Below, in pieces: positions 34,972-44,184 of a DNA stretch of 64,000 nt. The stretch is from an uncultured Steroidobacter sp. Its GTDB lineage: Bacteria; Pseudomonadota; Gammaproteobacteria; Steroidobacterales; Steroidobacteraceae. How positions within the stretch are numbered: the stretch's first letter is position 1; each line of letters begins with the position of its first letter. Location: assembly GCA_938008435.1 (NCBI GenBank), contig CALLKK010000008.1:124001-188000 (forward strand), given 5' to 3'. Both the position numbers and the translations under genes were made by a program. The notes beneath the pieces were generated by a model, which saw only the letters and a list, made by a program, of their open reading frames with translations, did not search any database and was not told the origin of the DNA.

Positions 34972-37900
34972 CCGCTCCTTGCGCTGCGCGAGCGCCTGCA
35001 GCACACGCGACTCGTCGATCGGCCGCGCTTGGCGCGCGCGCTCGATCGGCTGTTTGCGCGCAAGGCAGCAGGCGGCGATTTCGACAAGGCGGTGGCGCAG
35101 CTGCGTGAGGCGATCGAGCAATCGAGTGCGCACGTGGAACGCTTGCGCGCTCAGCCGCTCAAGCTGGCGCTCGATCCGGCGTTGCCGATTTGCGCGCACG
35201 CCGACGAAATCGCAGCGGCGCTTGCGCGGCACCAAGTGACGATCGTGTGCGGCGCCACCGGCTCGGGTAAGACGACGCAGCTGCCGAGGATTTGCCTCGC
35301 CGCAGGGCGCGGCGCATTCGGGCTGATCGGTCACACGCAGCCGCGCCGGATCGCGGCCCGCGCCATCGCGCAGCGCCTGGCGCAGGAGCTTGGCACCACG
35401 ATCGGCGCAGCGGTCGGCTATCAGGTGCGCTTCAACGAACGCGTCGGTCCCGATACGCGCGTCAAGCTCATGACCGACGGCATCCTGCTGCGCGAGCTGC
35501 AGCACGATCGGCACTATCGGCGCTACGACACGATCATCATCGACGAGGCGCACGAGCGCAGCCTCAACATCGACTTCCTGCTCGGAGTGCTGAAGCGCAT
35601 CCTGCGCGAACGCGCGGATCTGCGCGTCATCATCACTTCGGCAACGATCGATCCGCAGCGCTTCGCGGATTTCTTCGGGGGCGCACCGATCATCGAGGTC
35701 TCGGGACGCAGCTACCCGGTCGAAGTGCGGTATCGGCCGTTGGCAGGCGAAGATGAGGACGACGAAGAGCTCACGCTGCCCGAGGGTATCGTCGCAGCCG
35801 TGCGCGAGCTCGACGAGACCGCGCGCGATGACGTGCTCGTGTTCCTGCCCGGAGAGAAACAGATCCGCGACGCAGCCGAAGCGCTCAACCGCGCGCGCCT
35901 CATGAACACCGAGGTGCTGCCGCTCTATGCGCGTCTGTCGACACGCGATCAGGAGCGCATCTTCGAGAAGCATCACGCGCGGCGCATCGTGCTCGCCACC
36001 AACGTGGCGGAGACCTCGCTCACCGTGCCTGGTATCCGGCACGTCGTCGACTCGGGGCTCGCACGCATCAGCCGCTACAGCCCGCGCGGCAAGGTACAGC
36101 GCCTGCCGATCGAGAAGATCTCGCAAGCGAGCGCCGATCAACGCAAGGGACGCGCCGGGCGCGAGCGCGACGGTATCTGTATCCGGCTCTATGCGGAGGA
36201 CGACTTTTTGGCGCGGCCGGCGTTCACGCCGCCGGAGGTGCTGCGGACGAATCTCGCGAGCGTGATACTGCAGATGGCGGCGCTCGAGCTCGGCGATCCG
36301 GAGAGCTTTCCGTTCGTCGATCCGCCCGATACACGCCTCATCAACGACGGCTACCGACTGCTGCAGGAGCTGAAAGCCGTCGATGCGAATCGCAATGTGA
36401 CGGCGCTCGGGCGTCAGCTGGCGGCGTTGCCGATCGATCCGCGGCTGGCGCGCATGCTGCACGCGGCCGGGCATCACGGGTGTTTGACCGAGATGCTGGT
36501 GATCGCAGCGTTCCTCGGGGCGCAGGATCCGCGCGAGCGGCCGAGCGACGCGCAGCAGCAGGCCGATACGCAGCACGCGACGTTCGCAGATCCGCGCTCG
36601 GATTTCGTCGCAGTGCTCAATCTATGGAATGCATTTCAGGAGCGCAGCGCCGCGCTGAGCGGCAATCAGCTGCGCAAATGGTGCCGCGAGCATTTCCTGT
36701 CGTTCATGCGCATGCGCGAATGGCAGGAGCTGCACCGTCAGCTCGATGAGATCGCGCAGGAGCTCAAACTCAAGCGCAACACGGTGCCGGCGACCTACGC
36801 CGATCTGCACCAAGCCATCCTGACGGGCTTCCTGGGCAACATCGGCACGCTCGACGAGCGCCGCGAGTACGAGGGCGCGCGCGGCATGCGTTTCGTGATT
36901 GCGCCGGGCACGCCGCTCGCTACGAAGCCGCCCAAGTGGGTAGTGGCCGCAAGCTTGATGGAAACCACGCGGCTCTATGCGCGCATGGTGGCGGCGGTCG
37001 AGCCGCAGTGGATCGAGGCGGCGGGCGCCCACTTGCTCAAGCGCTCGTACGCCGAGCCGCACTGGGTCGAGCAACGCGGCTTCGTGGCTGCGTACGAATC
37101 GACGTCGTTGTACGGCTTGACGCTGTCGTCGCGGCGACGCGTGAACTATGGCAGCGTCGCGCCGGGCGAGGCGCGCGAGATCTTCGTGCGCGAGGCGCTC
37201 GTCATGGGCCGCACACGCTTGCGCGCTGAGTTCCTCGAACACAATCGCGCGCTGCGCCGAAGCATCGAGCAGCTCGAAGCCAAGATCCGTCGCCGCGACA
37301 TCCTGGTCGATGAGCAGGCGATGGTGGATTTCTACCTCGAACGCTTGCCCGAGCACGTGCACTCGATCGCGGCGCTCGAGCGCTGGCTCAAAGACACCGC
37401 GCGTGCGGCGCCGGGCGCGCGTCCGTTGCACGCATCGTTACAGGATTGGATGCGGCGCGATGTGCCGGAGGTGACCAGCGATTCGCATCCAGACGAGTGG
37501 GTCGTCTCGGGCAACAAGTTGCCGCTCGAATATCGCTTCGAGCCGGGCACGGAAGCGGATGGAATCACCATGACGATTCCGCTGCCGTTGCTCAACGAAG
37601 TGGACGCTGCACGACTGTCCTGGTTGATACCTGGCTGGCGGCTCGAGCTCATTACCGAGCTACTGCGCGGTCTGCCCAAGCACATCCGCAAGCTCTTCGT
37701 GCCGGTGCCGGAGCATGCGGCACGCGCGTTGCGCGAGCTCGACGAGAGCAAGAGCCTGTATGCCGCGATGGCGGAGTGGATCGTGCGCACGAGTGGTGTC
37801 GTCGTGCGCGAGGAAGAGCTTGCTGGCGTTGCGCTGCCGGATCACCTCCGGTTCAATCTGCGCGTCGTCGACGTCAACGGCAAGACGCTGGCGCAAGCGC

Positions 37901-38835
37901 GCGATCTGCAGGCGCTCAAGCGCGCATTGCGCGGGCACGAGCTGCGCGCGAGCGTGCGCGCCAAGGCGCAAGCGCATCGCACGTGGGATTTCGGCGCGCT
38001 GCCCGTGGAGCGAACCGTCGAACGGCGCGGCTTACGCTTCACCGTCTATCCCACGCTGCGCGATCGCGGCGACAGCGTCGAAATCGTCGAAGCACGCAGT
38101 CTCGTCGAAGCCGAGACGCTCCTGCGCGCAGGCGTGCTGCGGCTGGCGGTGCTCGCGTTGGCGGAGCAGTTCAAGTACGCGCGCAAGCGGTTTGCGGATC
38201 ATCGCGAGCTTATTCTCTTGAGCAGTGGCATCGAGCTCGCGCGGCCGTTGCCGGATGGGCTTGCGCTCAAGTGCTTCGAGGAGACCTTCCTTGCAGAGGG
38301 CGCGATGCTGCCGCGGGATGCGGAGCAGTTTGCGCGCCTGCTCGATACGCACCGAGGTCGTTTCGGCGAGGTCGTCGATCGCGTGCTGGCGCATACGCTC
38401 AAGACGCTGGGCGAGCTGCGTACTGCACGGCAGAAGCTGGCTGCATTGAATGGGGATGCGTTCAAGGCGGTGCGCGAGCATGTCGGCGCTCATCTGCGCT
38501 CCCTCGTGCCGGAGGATTTTCCGACAGGCGTGCCGTCGGCGTTGTGGCCGCACTTGCCCCGTTACCTGCGTGCCGTGACGCGGCGTCTGGAAAAAGTGCC
38601 CGGCAATCTGCGGCGCGATGCCGAGCTCGCGGCGCGCGTTGCTCCGGGCGTGCGTGCGTATGCAGCGCTGGCTGCAGCGGCGGATCCGAACGTGCCGCAT
38701 CCCGAGCTCGATCGTTTGCGTTGGATGATCGAAGAGCTGCGCGTCTCCGTCTTTGCGCAGGATCTGGGCACGGCGCTGCCTGTTTCCGAGAAGCGGGTGG
38801 CGGAGCAGGTGGAGAAGGCGAAAGCAGGGCTGTAG
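34933..38835 (+). CDS. hrpA: HrpA, ATP-dependent DEAH-box RNA helicase
   Basis: HrpA is a large DEAH helicase involved in mRNA processing and rescue of stalled ribosomes. Motif I is GATGSGKTT (107-115), motif II is DEAH (204-207), motif III is SATID, and motif VI is QRKGRAGRERDG. Helicase-associated and OB-fold domains follow to about residue 700. The C-terminal 550 residues are the DUF3418 extension (LPLEYRFEPGTEADGITM, GVLRLAVLALAEQ). At 1300 residues it matches full-length HrpA. The N-terminus (LRERLQHTRLVDRPRLARAL) aligns by eye with the E. coli start, supporting the GTG at 34933. It is convergent with the ALDH gene, 24 bases away. Confidence 0.96.
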   Translation: MSSAQHPTSSAYAPLLALRERLQHTRLVDRPRLARALDRLFARKAAGGDFDKAVAQLREAIEQSSAHVERLRAQPLKLALDPALPICAHADEIAAALARHQVTIVCGATGSGKTTQLPRICLAAGRGAFGLIGHTQPRRIAARAIAQRLAQELGTTIGAAVGYQVRFNERVGPDTRVKLMTDGILLRELQHDRHYRRYDTIIIDEAHERSLNIDFLLGVLKRILRERADLRVIITSATIDPQRFADFFGGAPIIEVSGRSYPVEVRYRPLAGEDEDDEELTLPEGIVAAVRELDETARDDVLVFLPGEKQIRDAAEALNRARLMNTEVLPLYARLSTRDQERIFEKHHARRIVLATNVAETSLTVPGIRHVVDSGLARISRYSPRGKVQRLPIEKISQASADQRKGRAGRERDGICIRLYAEDDFLARPAFTPPEVLRTNLASVILQMAALELGDPESFPFVDPPDTRLINDGYRLLQELKAVDANRNVTALGRQLAALPIDPRLARMLHAAGHHGCLTEMLVIAAFLGAQDPRERPSDAQQQADTQHATFADPRSDFVAVLNLWNAFQERSAALSGNQLRKWCREHFLSFMRMREWQELHRQLDEIAQELKLKRNTVPATYADLHQAILTGFLGNIGTLDERREYEGARGMRFVIAPGTPLATKPPKWVVAASLMETTRLYARMVAAVEPQWIEAAGAHLLKRSYAEPHWVEQRGFVAAYESTSLYGLTLSSRRRVNYGSVAPGEAREIFVREALVMGRTRLRAEFLEHNRALRRSIEQLEAKIRRRDILVDEQAMVDFYLERLPEHVHSIAALERWLKDTARAAPGARPLHASLQDWMRRDVPEVTSDSHPDEWVVSGNKLPLEYRFEPGTEADGITMTIPLPLLNEVDAARLSWLIPGWRLELITELLRGLPKHIRKLFVPVPEHAARALRELDESKSLYAAMAEWIVRTSGVVVREEELAGVALPDHLRFNLRVVDVNGKTLAQARDLQALKRALRGHELRASVRAKAQAHRTWDFGALPVERTVERRGLRFTVYPTLRDRGDSVEIVEARSLVEAETLLRAGVLRLAVLALAEQFKYARKRFADHRELILLSSGIELARPLPDGLALKCFEETFLAEGAMLPRDAEQFARLLDTHRGRFGEVVDRVLAHTLKTLGELRTARQKLAALNGDAFKAVREHVGAHLRSLVPEDFPTGVPSALWPHLPRYLRAVTRRLEKVPGNLRRDAELAARVAPGVRAYAALAAAADPNVPHPELDRLRWMIEELRVSVFAQDLGTALPVSEKRVAEQVEKAKAGL

Positions 38836-38859
38836 CAGCGCGGGTATCGCGCACGCATC

Positions 38860-40392
38860 TCAGCGACGCGTGCGTCCGATGTCGAACTCGATGCCTTGCG
38901 CCAGCGGCAGGGTGCTGCCCCAATTGATCGTATTGGTCTGACGACGCATGTAGGCCCTCCAGCAATCCGAGCCTGCCTCGCGGCCGCCACCCGTATCCTT
39001 TTCGCCGCCGAACGCACCGCCGATTTCGGCGCCCGAGGTCCCGATGTTGACGTTGGCAATGCCGCAGTCGCTGCCGACGGCGGAAAGAAACAGCTCGGCG
39101 TGCTGCAGCCGATCGGTGAAGATGGCCGAAGAAAGGCCGTGCGCGGCGGCGTTCTGTTGCTCGATCGCCTGCTCGAGCGAATCGACTTCGATGAAATAGA
39201 GAATCGGGGCGAATGTCTCCGTCTGCACGACCGGCCAGTCGTTGCGTGCGCGAATGATCGTCGGTTCGACGAACGGCCCGGGCGGGCGCGGCTTGCCGCC
39301 GTAAATCACTTCTCCGCCGGCCTGCTCCGCGGCCTCGATCGCGGCGAGGTAGCGCTCCACCGCCTGCTCATCGATGAGCGGACCCATGAGCGTCGTGGGC
39401 GCCAGCGGATCGCCGATGACGACTTGCGCGTAGGCATCGACCAAGCGGAGCTCGAGCTCGGCCGCCCGTGAGCGGTGCACGAAGAGCCGGCGGATGCTCG
39501 TACAGCGTTGCCCGGCCGTGCCGACCGCACCGAAGACGATCGCGGGTACCGCAAGATCCAGATTCGCGTACTCGTCGACGATGACGGCATTGTTGCCGCC
39601 GAGCTCGAGCAAGCTCTTGCCGAGACGCGCGGCGACTTTCTGCGCGACGCGACGGCCGACGCTCGTCGAGCCGGTAAAGGAGACGAGCGCGACGCGCCGA
39701 TCGTCGACGAAGCGCTCGGCAAGGGCGGTGTCGTGCGGAATGAAGAGCTGGAAGATCCCCGGAAATCCGTGGCGTTCCAACGCGCGGTTGACCAGGTGCT
39801 GAACCGCGATCGCTGCAAGAGGCGTCTTGGGCGAGGGCTTCCAGACGCAGACATCGCCGCAGATCGCTGCGAGAAACGCATTCCACGACCACACGGCGAC
39901 GGGAAAGTTGAACGCACTGATGATGCCGACCACCCCGAGCGGGTGCCATTGCTCGTACATGCGATGGTGCGGCCGTTCGGAATGCATCGTCGCCCCGTGC
40001 AGCATCCGCGACTGGCCTACCGCGAAGTCGGCGATGTCAATCATTTCCTGCACTTCGCCGTCGCCCTCGGCCTTGATCTTGCCGGTCTCGAGCGTCACGA
40101 GCGTGCCGAGCGCATCCTTGTGCGCACGCAATTCTTTGGCAATGACGCGCACGGCTTCGCCTCGCTTCGGGGCCGGCACGGTGCGCCAGTATTCGAATGT
40201 CTGACGCGCCGAGGCGATCACGCGCTCGTAGTCTTGCGCCGTGCTCGTGCGCACGCGCGCAAGCACTTCGCCGGTGGCGGGATTGCGCGACTCGAGGAGC
40301 GGCGCGGCAGGATCGCTCAGCCAACCGCCGCTTGCGCACCATGTGCCGGAGTTGATCGGCTGCAGCCCAAGACTGGCGAGCGCTTCATGCAT
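38860..40392 (-). CDS. ALDH7-type alpha-aminoadipic semialdehyde dehydrogenase
   Basis: This NAD-dependent aldehyde dehydrogenase has the FTGSTSVG cofactor loop (239-246), catalytic E263 (LLELGGNN) and nucleophile C297 (GQRCTS). The C-terminal block, NVNIGTSGAEIGGAFGGEK then SDCWRAYMRRQTNTINWG, is diagnostic of the ALDH7 (antiquitin/AmaB) family. That family oxidises alpha-aminoadipic semialdehyde to aminoadipate in lysine breakdown. It follows the saccharopine dehydrogenase-like gene by 10 bases in the same operon, which supports that role. Related aldehydes such as betaine aldehyde cannot be ruled out. It has 510 residues. Confidence 0.92.
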   Translation of the reverse strand: MHEALASLGLQPINSGTWCASGGWLSDPAAPLLESRNPATGEVLARVRTSTAQDYERVIASARQTFEYWRTVPAPKRGEAVRVIAKELRAHKDALGTLVTLETGKIKAEGDGEVQEMIDIADFAVGQSRMLHGATMHSERPHHRMYEQWHPLGVVGIISAFNFPVAVWSWNAFLAAICGDVCVWKPSPKTPLAAIAVQHLVNRALERHGFPGIFQLFIPHDTALAERFVDDRRVALVSFTGSTSVGRRVAQKVAARLGKSLLELGGNNAVIVDEYANLDLAVPAIVFGAVGTAGQRCTSIRRLFVHRSRAAELELRLVDAYAQVVIGDPLAPTTLMGPLIDEQAVERYLAAIEAAEQAGGEVIYGGKPRPPGPFVEPTIIRARNDWPVVQTETFAPILYFIEVDSLEQAIEQQNAAAHGLSSAIFTDRLQHAELFLSAVGSDCGIANVNIGTSGAEIGGAFGGEKDTGGGREAGSDCWRAYMRRQTNTINWGSTLPLAQGIEFDIGRTRR

Positions 40393-40402
40393 GACTCGCT
40401 CC

Positions 40403-41560
40403 TCATGCGATGCGTTGGTGACCCACTTCGCCGCTCACGATGATGCGGGTGGAGACTTCCTTGCCGCCGCTCGACTCGTAATGGCGGCCGAAGCGATTCT
40501 GGAGCACGTCGGTGAGGGCGAACTGCTCTTGCCGCACGAAGCCGCGATATTGGCCGGGGCGGCTCAGCACGAGATCCACGACGGCGCAGATGCCTGAGGC
40601 GGTCGTCACTTGAATGGCGGACCAGAGCCGACCGGCGATCGGCTGCGGATACACCTTGTTCACGTAGCTCTCTTCGCGCAACTCGCCGTCCTGCTTGCCC
40701 GTGACGGCCACATAGATGACGACGACGTCCTGCAGCGTCTGCGGCACCGCGTTCTCGAGAATGCGTTTGAGCGTGGCGCGATCGTGATTGAGCTTGAGGT
40801 CGTTCATGAGCAGCCGCATCTGCGCGCAGTGCCCGGGATAGCGCATGGTCTTGTAATCCATGTGACGTACGCGCGCGCCGTACGTTTCGGCGAGCGAGCC
40901 GAGACCGCCCGAGGTGTTGAACGCTTCGTAGAGTGTGCCGTCGATCTCGATTTCCTCGAGCCCTTCGAGCGGCGCGACTTCGATGCGCCGACCGTCGACG
41001 ATCGCCTCGCAAGGATTGCCGTACTCGTTGATCAACGCTTCGGTGGACCAGGTGAGCGAGTACTTGAGGACGTTGTTCGGATGCTGCGGCAAGGCGCCGA
41101 CCCGCAGCTTGACCGTATGAACCTCATCGAAATGACCGATGAGCGCGTTGGCGGCGATGGATATGAAGCCGGGCGCAAGACCGCATTGCGGGACGAATGC
41201 CTGTGCGGAGCCTTCCGCGATGCGGCGTACCGCACGAGTGACGGCCACATCTTCGGTGAGATCGAAGTAATGCGCGCCGGCGCGCTGCGCCGCCTCGGCC
41301 ACGGCGACGTTGCAGTAGTAGGGTAGGCTCGAGACGATCGCATCGACGGGGTGGGCGGCCAGATGTCGGTCGAGACTCGCGGCATCGGAGGCATCGAGCT
41401 CGTAGGCGGCGATGCCGGGCAGACCATGCGCGGCAGCGACGGCAGCTGCCGTGCGTCCGTTCACATCGCCCAGGTCCACGCGATAGGAGCCCGACTGGGC
41501 GAGCAGTCCCGCGATGAGGGCGCCGATCTTGCCTGCGCCCAGAACCAACACTCGATGCAT
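40403..41560 (-). CDS. Saccharopine dehydrogenase family protein
   Basis: A Rossmann N-terminus (VLVLGAGKIGALIAGLLAQSG, residues 4-24) and the LPYYCNVAVAEAAQRAGAHYFDL, QCGLAPGFISI and TWSTEALINEYGNPCE blocks match the saccharopine dehydrogenase fold. The enzyme would split saccharopine to glutamate and alpha-aminoadipic semialdehyde, the substrate of the ALDH7 enzyme encoded next. Its 385 residues match the short, monofunctional form. A lysine-ketoglutarate reductase is not in the window. Alternatives in this fold (lysine 6-dehydrogenase, carboxynorspermidine synthase) are possible. A lysine 6-dehydrogenase would feed the same ALDH. Confidence 0.88.
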   Translation of the reverse strand: MHRVLVLGAGKIGALIAGLLAQSGSYRVDLGDVNGRTAAAVAAAHGLPGIAAYELDASDAASLDRHLAAHPVDAIVSSLPYYCNVAVAEAAQRAGAHYFDLTEDVAVTRAVRRIAEGSAQAFVPQCGLAPGFISIAANALIGHFDEVHTVKLRVGALPQHPNNVLKYSLTWSTEALINEYGNPCEAIVDGRRIEVAPLEGLEEIEIDGTLYEAFNTSGGLGSLAETYGARVRHMDYKTMRYPGHCAQMRLLMNDLKLNHDRATLKRILENAVPQTLQDVVVIYVAVTGKQDGELREESYVNKVYPQPIAGRLWSAIQVTTASGICAVVDLVLSRPGQYRGFVRQEQFALTDVLQNRFGRHYESSGGKEVSTRIIVSGEVGHQRIA

Positions 41561-41658
41561 CGTGCTGTCTCCGCAGGGTTCTCGCCTGCATTAAAGGCCT
41601 GGCCCTGCACCCGTGTAAATCACCGCGTCCGCGTGTATGCAATGGCCGCAATTGCTCC

Positions 41659-41687
41659 TTTTGCGACGCAACGAGGAGTGCTAGTCT
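41659..41687 (+). promoter_or_regulatory. Candidate promoter for the class II DAHP synthase gene
   Basis: TTTTGC (41659-41664) and TAGTCT (41682-41687) are 17 bases apart. The -10 is preceded by TGC, an extended -10 signature. It ends 43 bases before the ATG at 41731. Confidence 0.4.
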
Positions 41688-41730
41688 GAGGGCACGCGCC
41701 GTGCCGGCGCACTAGCTCACGACCATCCGT

Positions 41731-43098
41731 ATGACTCGCAATCCGCAACTCGTCGACTGGCACCCGGCCAGCTGGCAGGGCAAACCGGCCACGCAGCAGC
41801 CGGAATATCCCGACAAACAGGCGCTCGATGAAGTCATCGCGCAGATCTCCCGCCTGCCGCCGCTCGTGGTTTCCTGGGAAATCGAAGCGCTCAAGGAAGA
41901 GATCGCAGCCGCGCAACGCGGCGAGCGCTTCGTGCTGCAGGGCGGCGATTGTGCGGAGAGCCTGAACGACTGCGAGTCCGACCAGATCGCCAAGAAGCTC
42001 AAGATCCTGCTGCAGATGAGCGTCGTGCTCGTCTACGGCTTGAAGAAGCCCGTCATCCGCATCGGCCGCATGGCCGGGCAGTATGCAAAGCCGCGCTCGG
42101 CCGAGACCGAAACGCGCAATGGCGTGACGCTGCCGTGCTACCGCGGCGACAACGTCAATCGGCCTGGCTTCACGCTCGAGGAGCGTACGCCCGATCCGCA
42201 GCTGCTCCTGCGCGGTTACGAGCGTGCGGCGCTGACGCTCAATTTCGTCCGGGCGCTCATCGACGGCGGCTTCGCCGATCTGCACCATCCCGAATACTGG
42301 GATCTCGATTTCGTGCGCCATTCGCCGCAGAAGGACGCGTACGAGCGGATCGTGCATTCGATTTCCGATGCGCTCGAGTTCTTCGAGGCGGCGAGCCGCC
42401 GGCCGCTGCACGAAGCCGGCCGCGTCAATTTCTACGTGAGCCACGAGGGTCTGCACCTGCTCTATGAGCAGGCGCAAACGCGCTTCATCGAGCGGCGCAA
42501 GCGCTGGTACAACTTGTCGACGCACATGCCGTGGATCGGCATGCGTACGGCGGCGCTCGACGGCGCGCATGTCGAGCTGTTCCGCGGCATCGCCAATCCG
42601 ATCGGCATCAAGGTCGGCCCCGCGATGAGCGCCGAATGGCTGCAGGGCTTGTTGAGCGTGCTCAATCCGAACAACGAGCCGGGCAAGATCGTGCTCATCC
42701 ATCGCCTCGGCGCCAAGGAGGTCGACAAGCGCCTGCCTGGGCTCATTCAAGCGGTGCGGGCGACGGGCAGCCCCGTGTTGTGGGTGTGCGATCCCATGCA
42801 CGGCAACACGGAAACGTCGAGCTCGGGGCTCAAGACGCGCCGCTTCGAGAACATCGTGGCCGAGGTCGAGTCCGCGTTCCGCATTCATCGCGAGCTGGGC
42901 TCGTGGCTCGGCGGCGTGCATTTCGAGCTCACGGGCGATGACGTGACCGAATGCACGGGCGGCGCGCGCGGGCTGACCGATGCGGATCTGGCGCGCGCGT
43001 ATCGTTCGCAGGTCGATCCGCGACTCAATTACGAGCAGGCGCTCGAGCTCGCGATGCGCATCGCCGATCTGCACGCAACGGCGCGGCGAGGGCGCTAA
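41731..43098 (+). CDS. Class II (plant-type) DAHP synthase
   Basis: This is the first enzyme of the shikimate pathway, joining phosphoenolpyruvate and erythrose 4-phosphate. The metal-site cysteine is in FVLQGGDCAESLND. Substrate-binding blocks IRIGRMAGQYAKPRS, TCRGDN-like LPCYRGDNVN, GIKVGPAM, WVCDPMHGNT and HFELTGDDVTECTGG are all class II signatures. No similarity to class I AroF/G/H is seen. Its 455 residues are typical. HMG-CoA lyase follows after 20 bases, an unusual partner for an aromatic biosynthesis gene. Confidence 0.95.
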   Translation: MTRNPQLVDWHPASWQGKPATQQPEYPDKQALDEVIAQISRLPPLVVSWEIEALKEEIAAAQRGERFVLQGGDCAESLNDCESDQIAKKLKILLQMSVVLVYGLKKPVIRIGRMAGQYAKPRSAETETRNGVTLPCYRGDNVNRPGFTLEERTPDPQLLLRGYERAALTLNFVRALIDGGFADLHHPEYWDLDFVRHSPQKDAYERIVHSISDALEFFEAASRRPLHEAGRVNFYVSHEGLHLLYEQAQTRFIERRKRWYNLSTHMPWIGMRTAALDGAHVELFRGIANPIGIKVGPAMSAEWLQGLLSVLNPNNEPGKIVLIHRLGAKEVDKRLPGLIQAVRATGSPVLWVCDPMHGNTETSSSGLKTRRFENIVAEVESAFRIHRELGSWLGGVHFELTGDDVTECTGGARGLTDADLARAYRSQVDPRLNYEQALELAMRIADLHATARRGR

Positions 43099-43118
43099 AG
43101 GACAACAAGCCGCTCGCC

Positions 43119-44030
43119 ATGTCGCGCTTCATCGAGCTCGTCGAGGTCGGACCGCGCGATGGCTTGCAGAGCGAGCCCGAGGTCCTGCCGACCGCGACGA
43201 AGGTGGAGCTGATCCGCCGGCTCGTCGCAGCGGGGTTGCGGCGGATCGAAGTGGCGAGCTTCGTGAACCCGAAGCGCGTCCCGCAGATGGCCGATGCCGA
43301 GGCGGTGATGGCGGCGCTGCCGCAGTATCCCGACGTGCAGTACGTCGGGCTGGTGTTGAACCGCAAAGGGTTCGAGCGCGCGCTGGCGGCAGGCTGCACC
43401 GAGATCGGCATGGTGACCGCCGCCACCGACAGCTTCGCGGAGCGCAATCAAGGCTCCACGATCGAAGGCACGCTGGCGGCCTGGGAAGAAATCGCGCGGC
43501 TTGCGCGCGCAGCTTCGGTACGCGCTCAAGTTACGGTGTCGGTCGCCTTCGGTTGTCCGTTCGAAGGCGAGGTCGCACCCGAGCGCGTCGTCGAGATCGT
43601 GCGTCGTCTCGCACGAAGCGAGCCCATCGAAATCGCGCTCGCCGACACGATCGGCGTCGCCGTTCCCGCGCAGGTCACCGCGTTGATCGAAGCCGTGCGC
43701 GCGGCCGTGCCGAACGTGCCGCTGCGTTGTCATTTCCACAACACGCGGAATACCGCTGTCGCGAATGCCTACGCCGCCGTCATGGCGGGCGTCACGACGC
43801 TCGATGCCAGCGTCGGCGGCGTCGGCGGTTGTCCGTTTGCACCGAATGCTACCGGTAACGTCGCGACGGAAGATCTCGCGTATATGCTGGAGCGATCCGG
43901 CTTTGCGACGGGCATCGATCTCGAACGCCTGATTGCCACTGCGCTGTGGCTTGGGCAACAGCGCGGCAAGCCCGTGCCGAGCATGGTGTCGAGGGCGGGC
44001 GGCTTTCCGCGGCGTACTGTCGGAACGTAG
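43119..44030 (+). CDS. Hydroxymethylglutaryl-CoA lyase
   Basis: The enzyme cleaves HMG-CoA to acetoacetate and acetyl-CoA in leucine catabolism. The DRE-TIM motif EVGPRDGLQSEP opens the protein. The metal-binding HFHNTRNTAVANAYA and the signature with the catalytic cysteine, SVGGVGGCPFAPNATGNVATE, are intact. The ATG at 43119 gives 303 residues, normal for the bacterial enzyme. No leucine-degradation partners (liu genes) are adjacent. The gene ends inside a terminator-like hairpin, and the GntR regulator follows. Confidence 0.95.
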   Translation: MSRFIELVEVGPRDGLQSEPEVLPTATKVELIRRLVAAGLRRIEVASFVNPKRVPQMADAEAVMAALPQYPDVQYVGLVLNRKGFERALAAGCTEIGMVTAATDSFAERNQGSTIEGTLAAWEEIARLARAASVRAQVTVSVAFGCPFEGEVAPERVVEIVRRLARSEPIEIALADTIGVAVPAQVTALIEAVRAAVPNVPLRCHFHNTRNTAVANAYAAVMAGVTTLDASVGGVGGCPFAPNATGNVATEDLAYMLERSGFATGIDLERLIATALWLGQQRGKPVPSMVSRAGGFPRRTVGT

Positions 44031-44051
44031 GTCCGTCCGACAATTTCCTTT
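44018..44051 (+). terminator. Terminator-like hairpin overlapping the HMG-CoA lyase stop
   Basis: TGTCGGA (44018-44024) pairs with TCCGACA (44036-44042), and ATTTCCTTT follows. The stem begins 10 bases before the stop codon. Confidence 0.55.
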
Positions 44052-44129
44052 GGCGCACCGCCCAGCGATTCGGTGTGCGTCGTACGAGAAAATTACGAGG
44101 AATACCTACCTGATCGTCAGGGCCGCCGC

Positions 44130-44144
44130 GTATACACTGCATAC
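44130..44144. promoter_or_regulatory. Candidate GntR/FCD operator or promoter
   Basis: GTATACACTGCATAC has matching GTAT/ATAC ends and contains the GTATAC core common in FadR-subfamily operators. TATACA at 44131-44136 could double as a -10. It lies 41 bases before the GntR gene, so autoregulation is possible. Confidence 0.3.
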
Positions 44145-44184
44145 CATCGGGCCTGCGGGCTCTCACAGATTCGAAAGGGCAATC

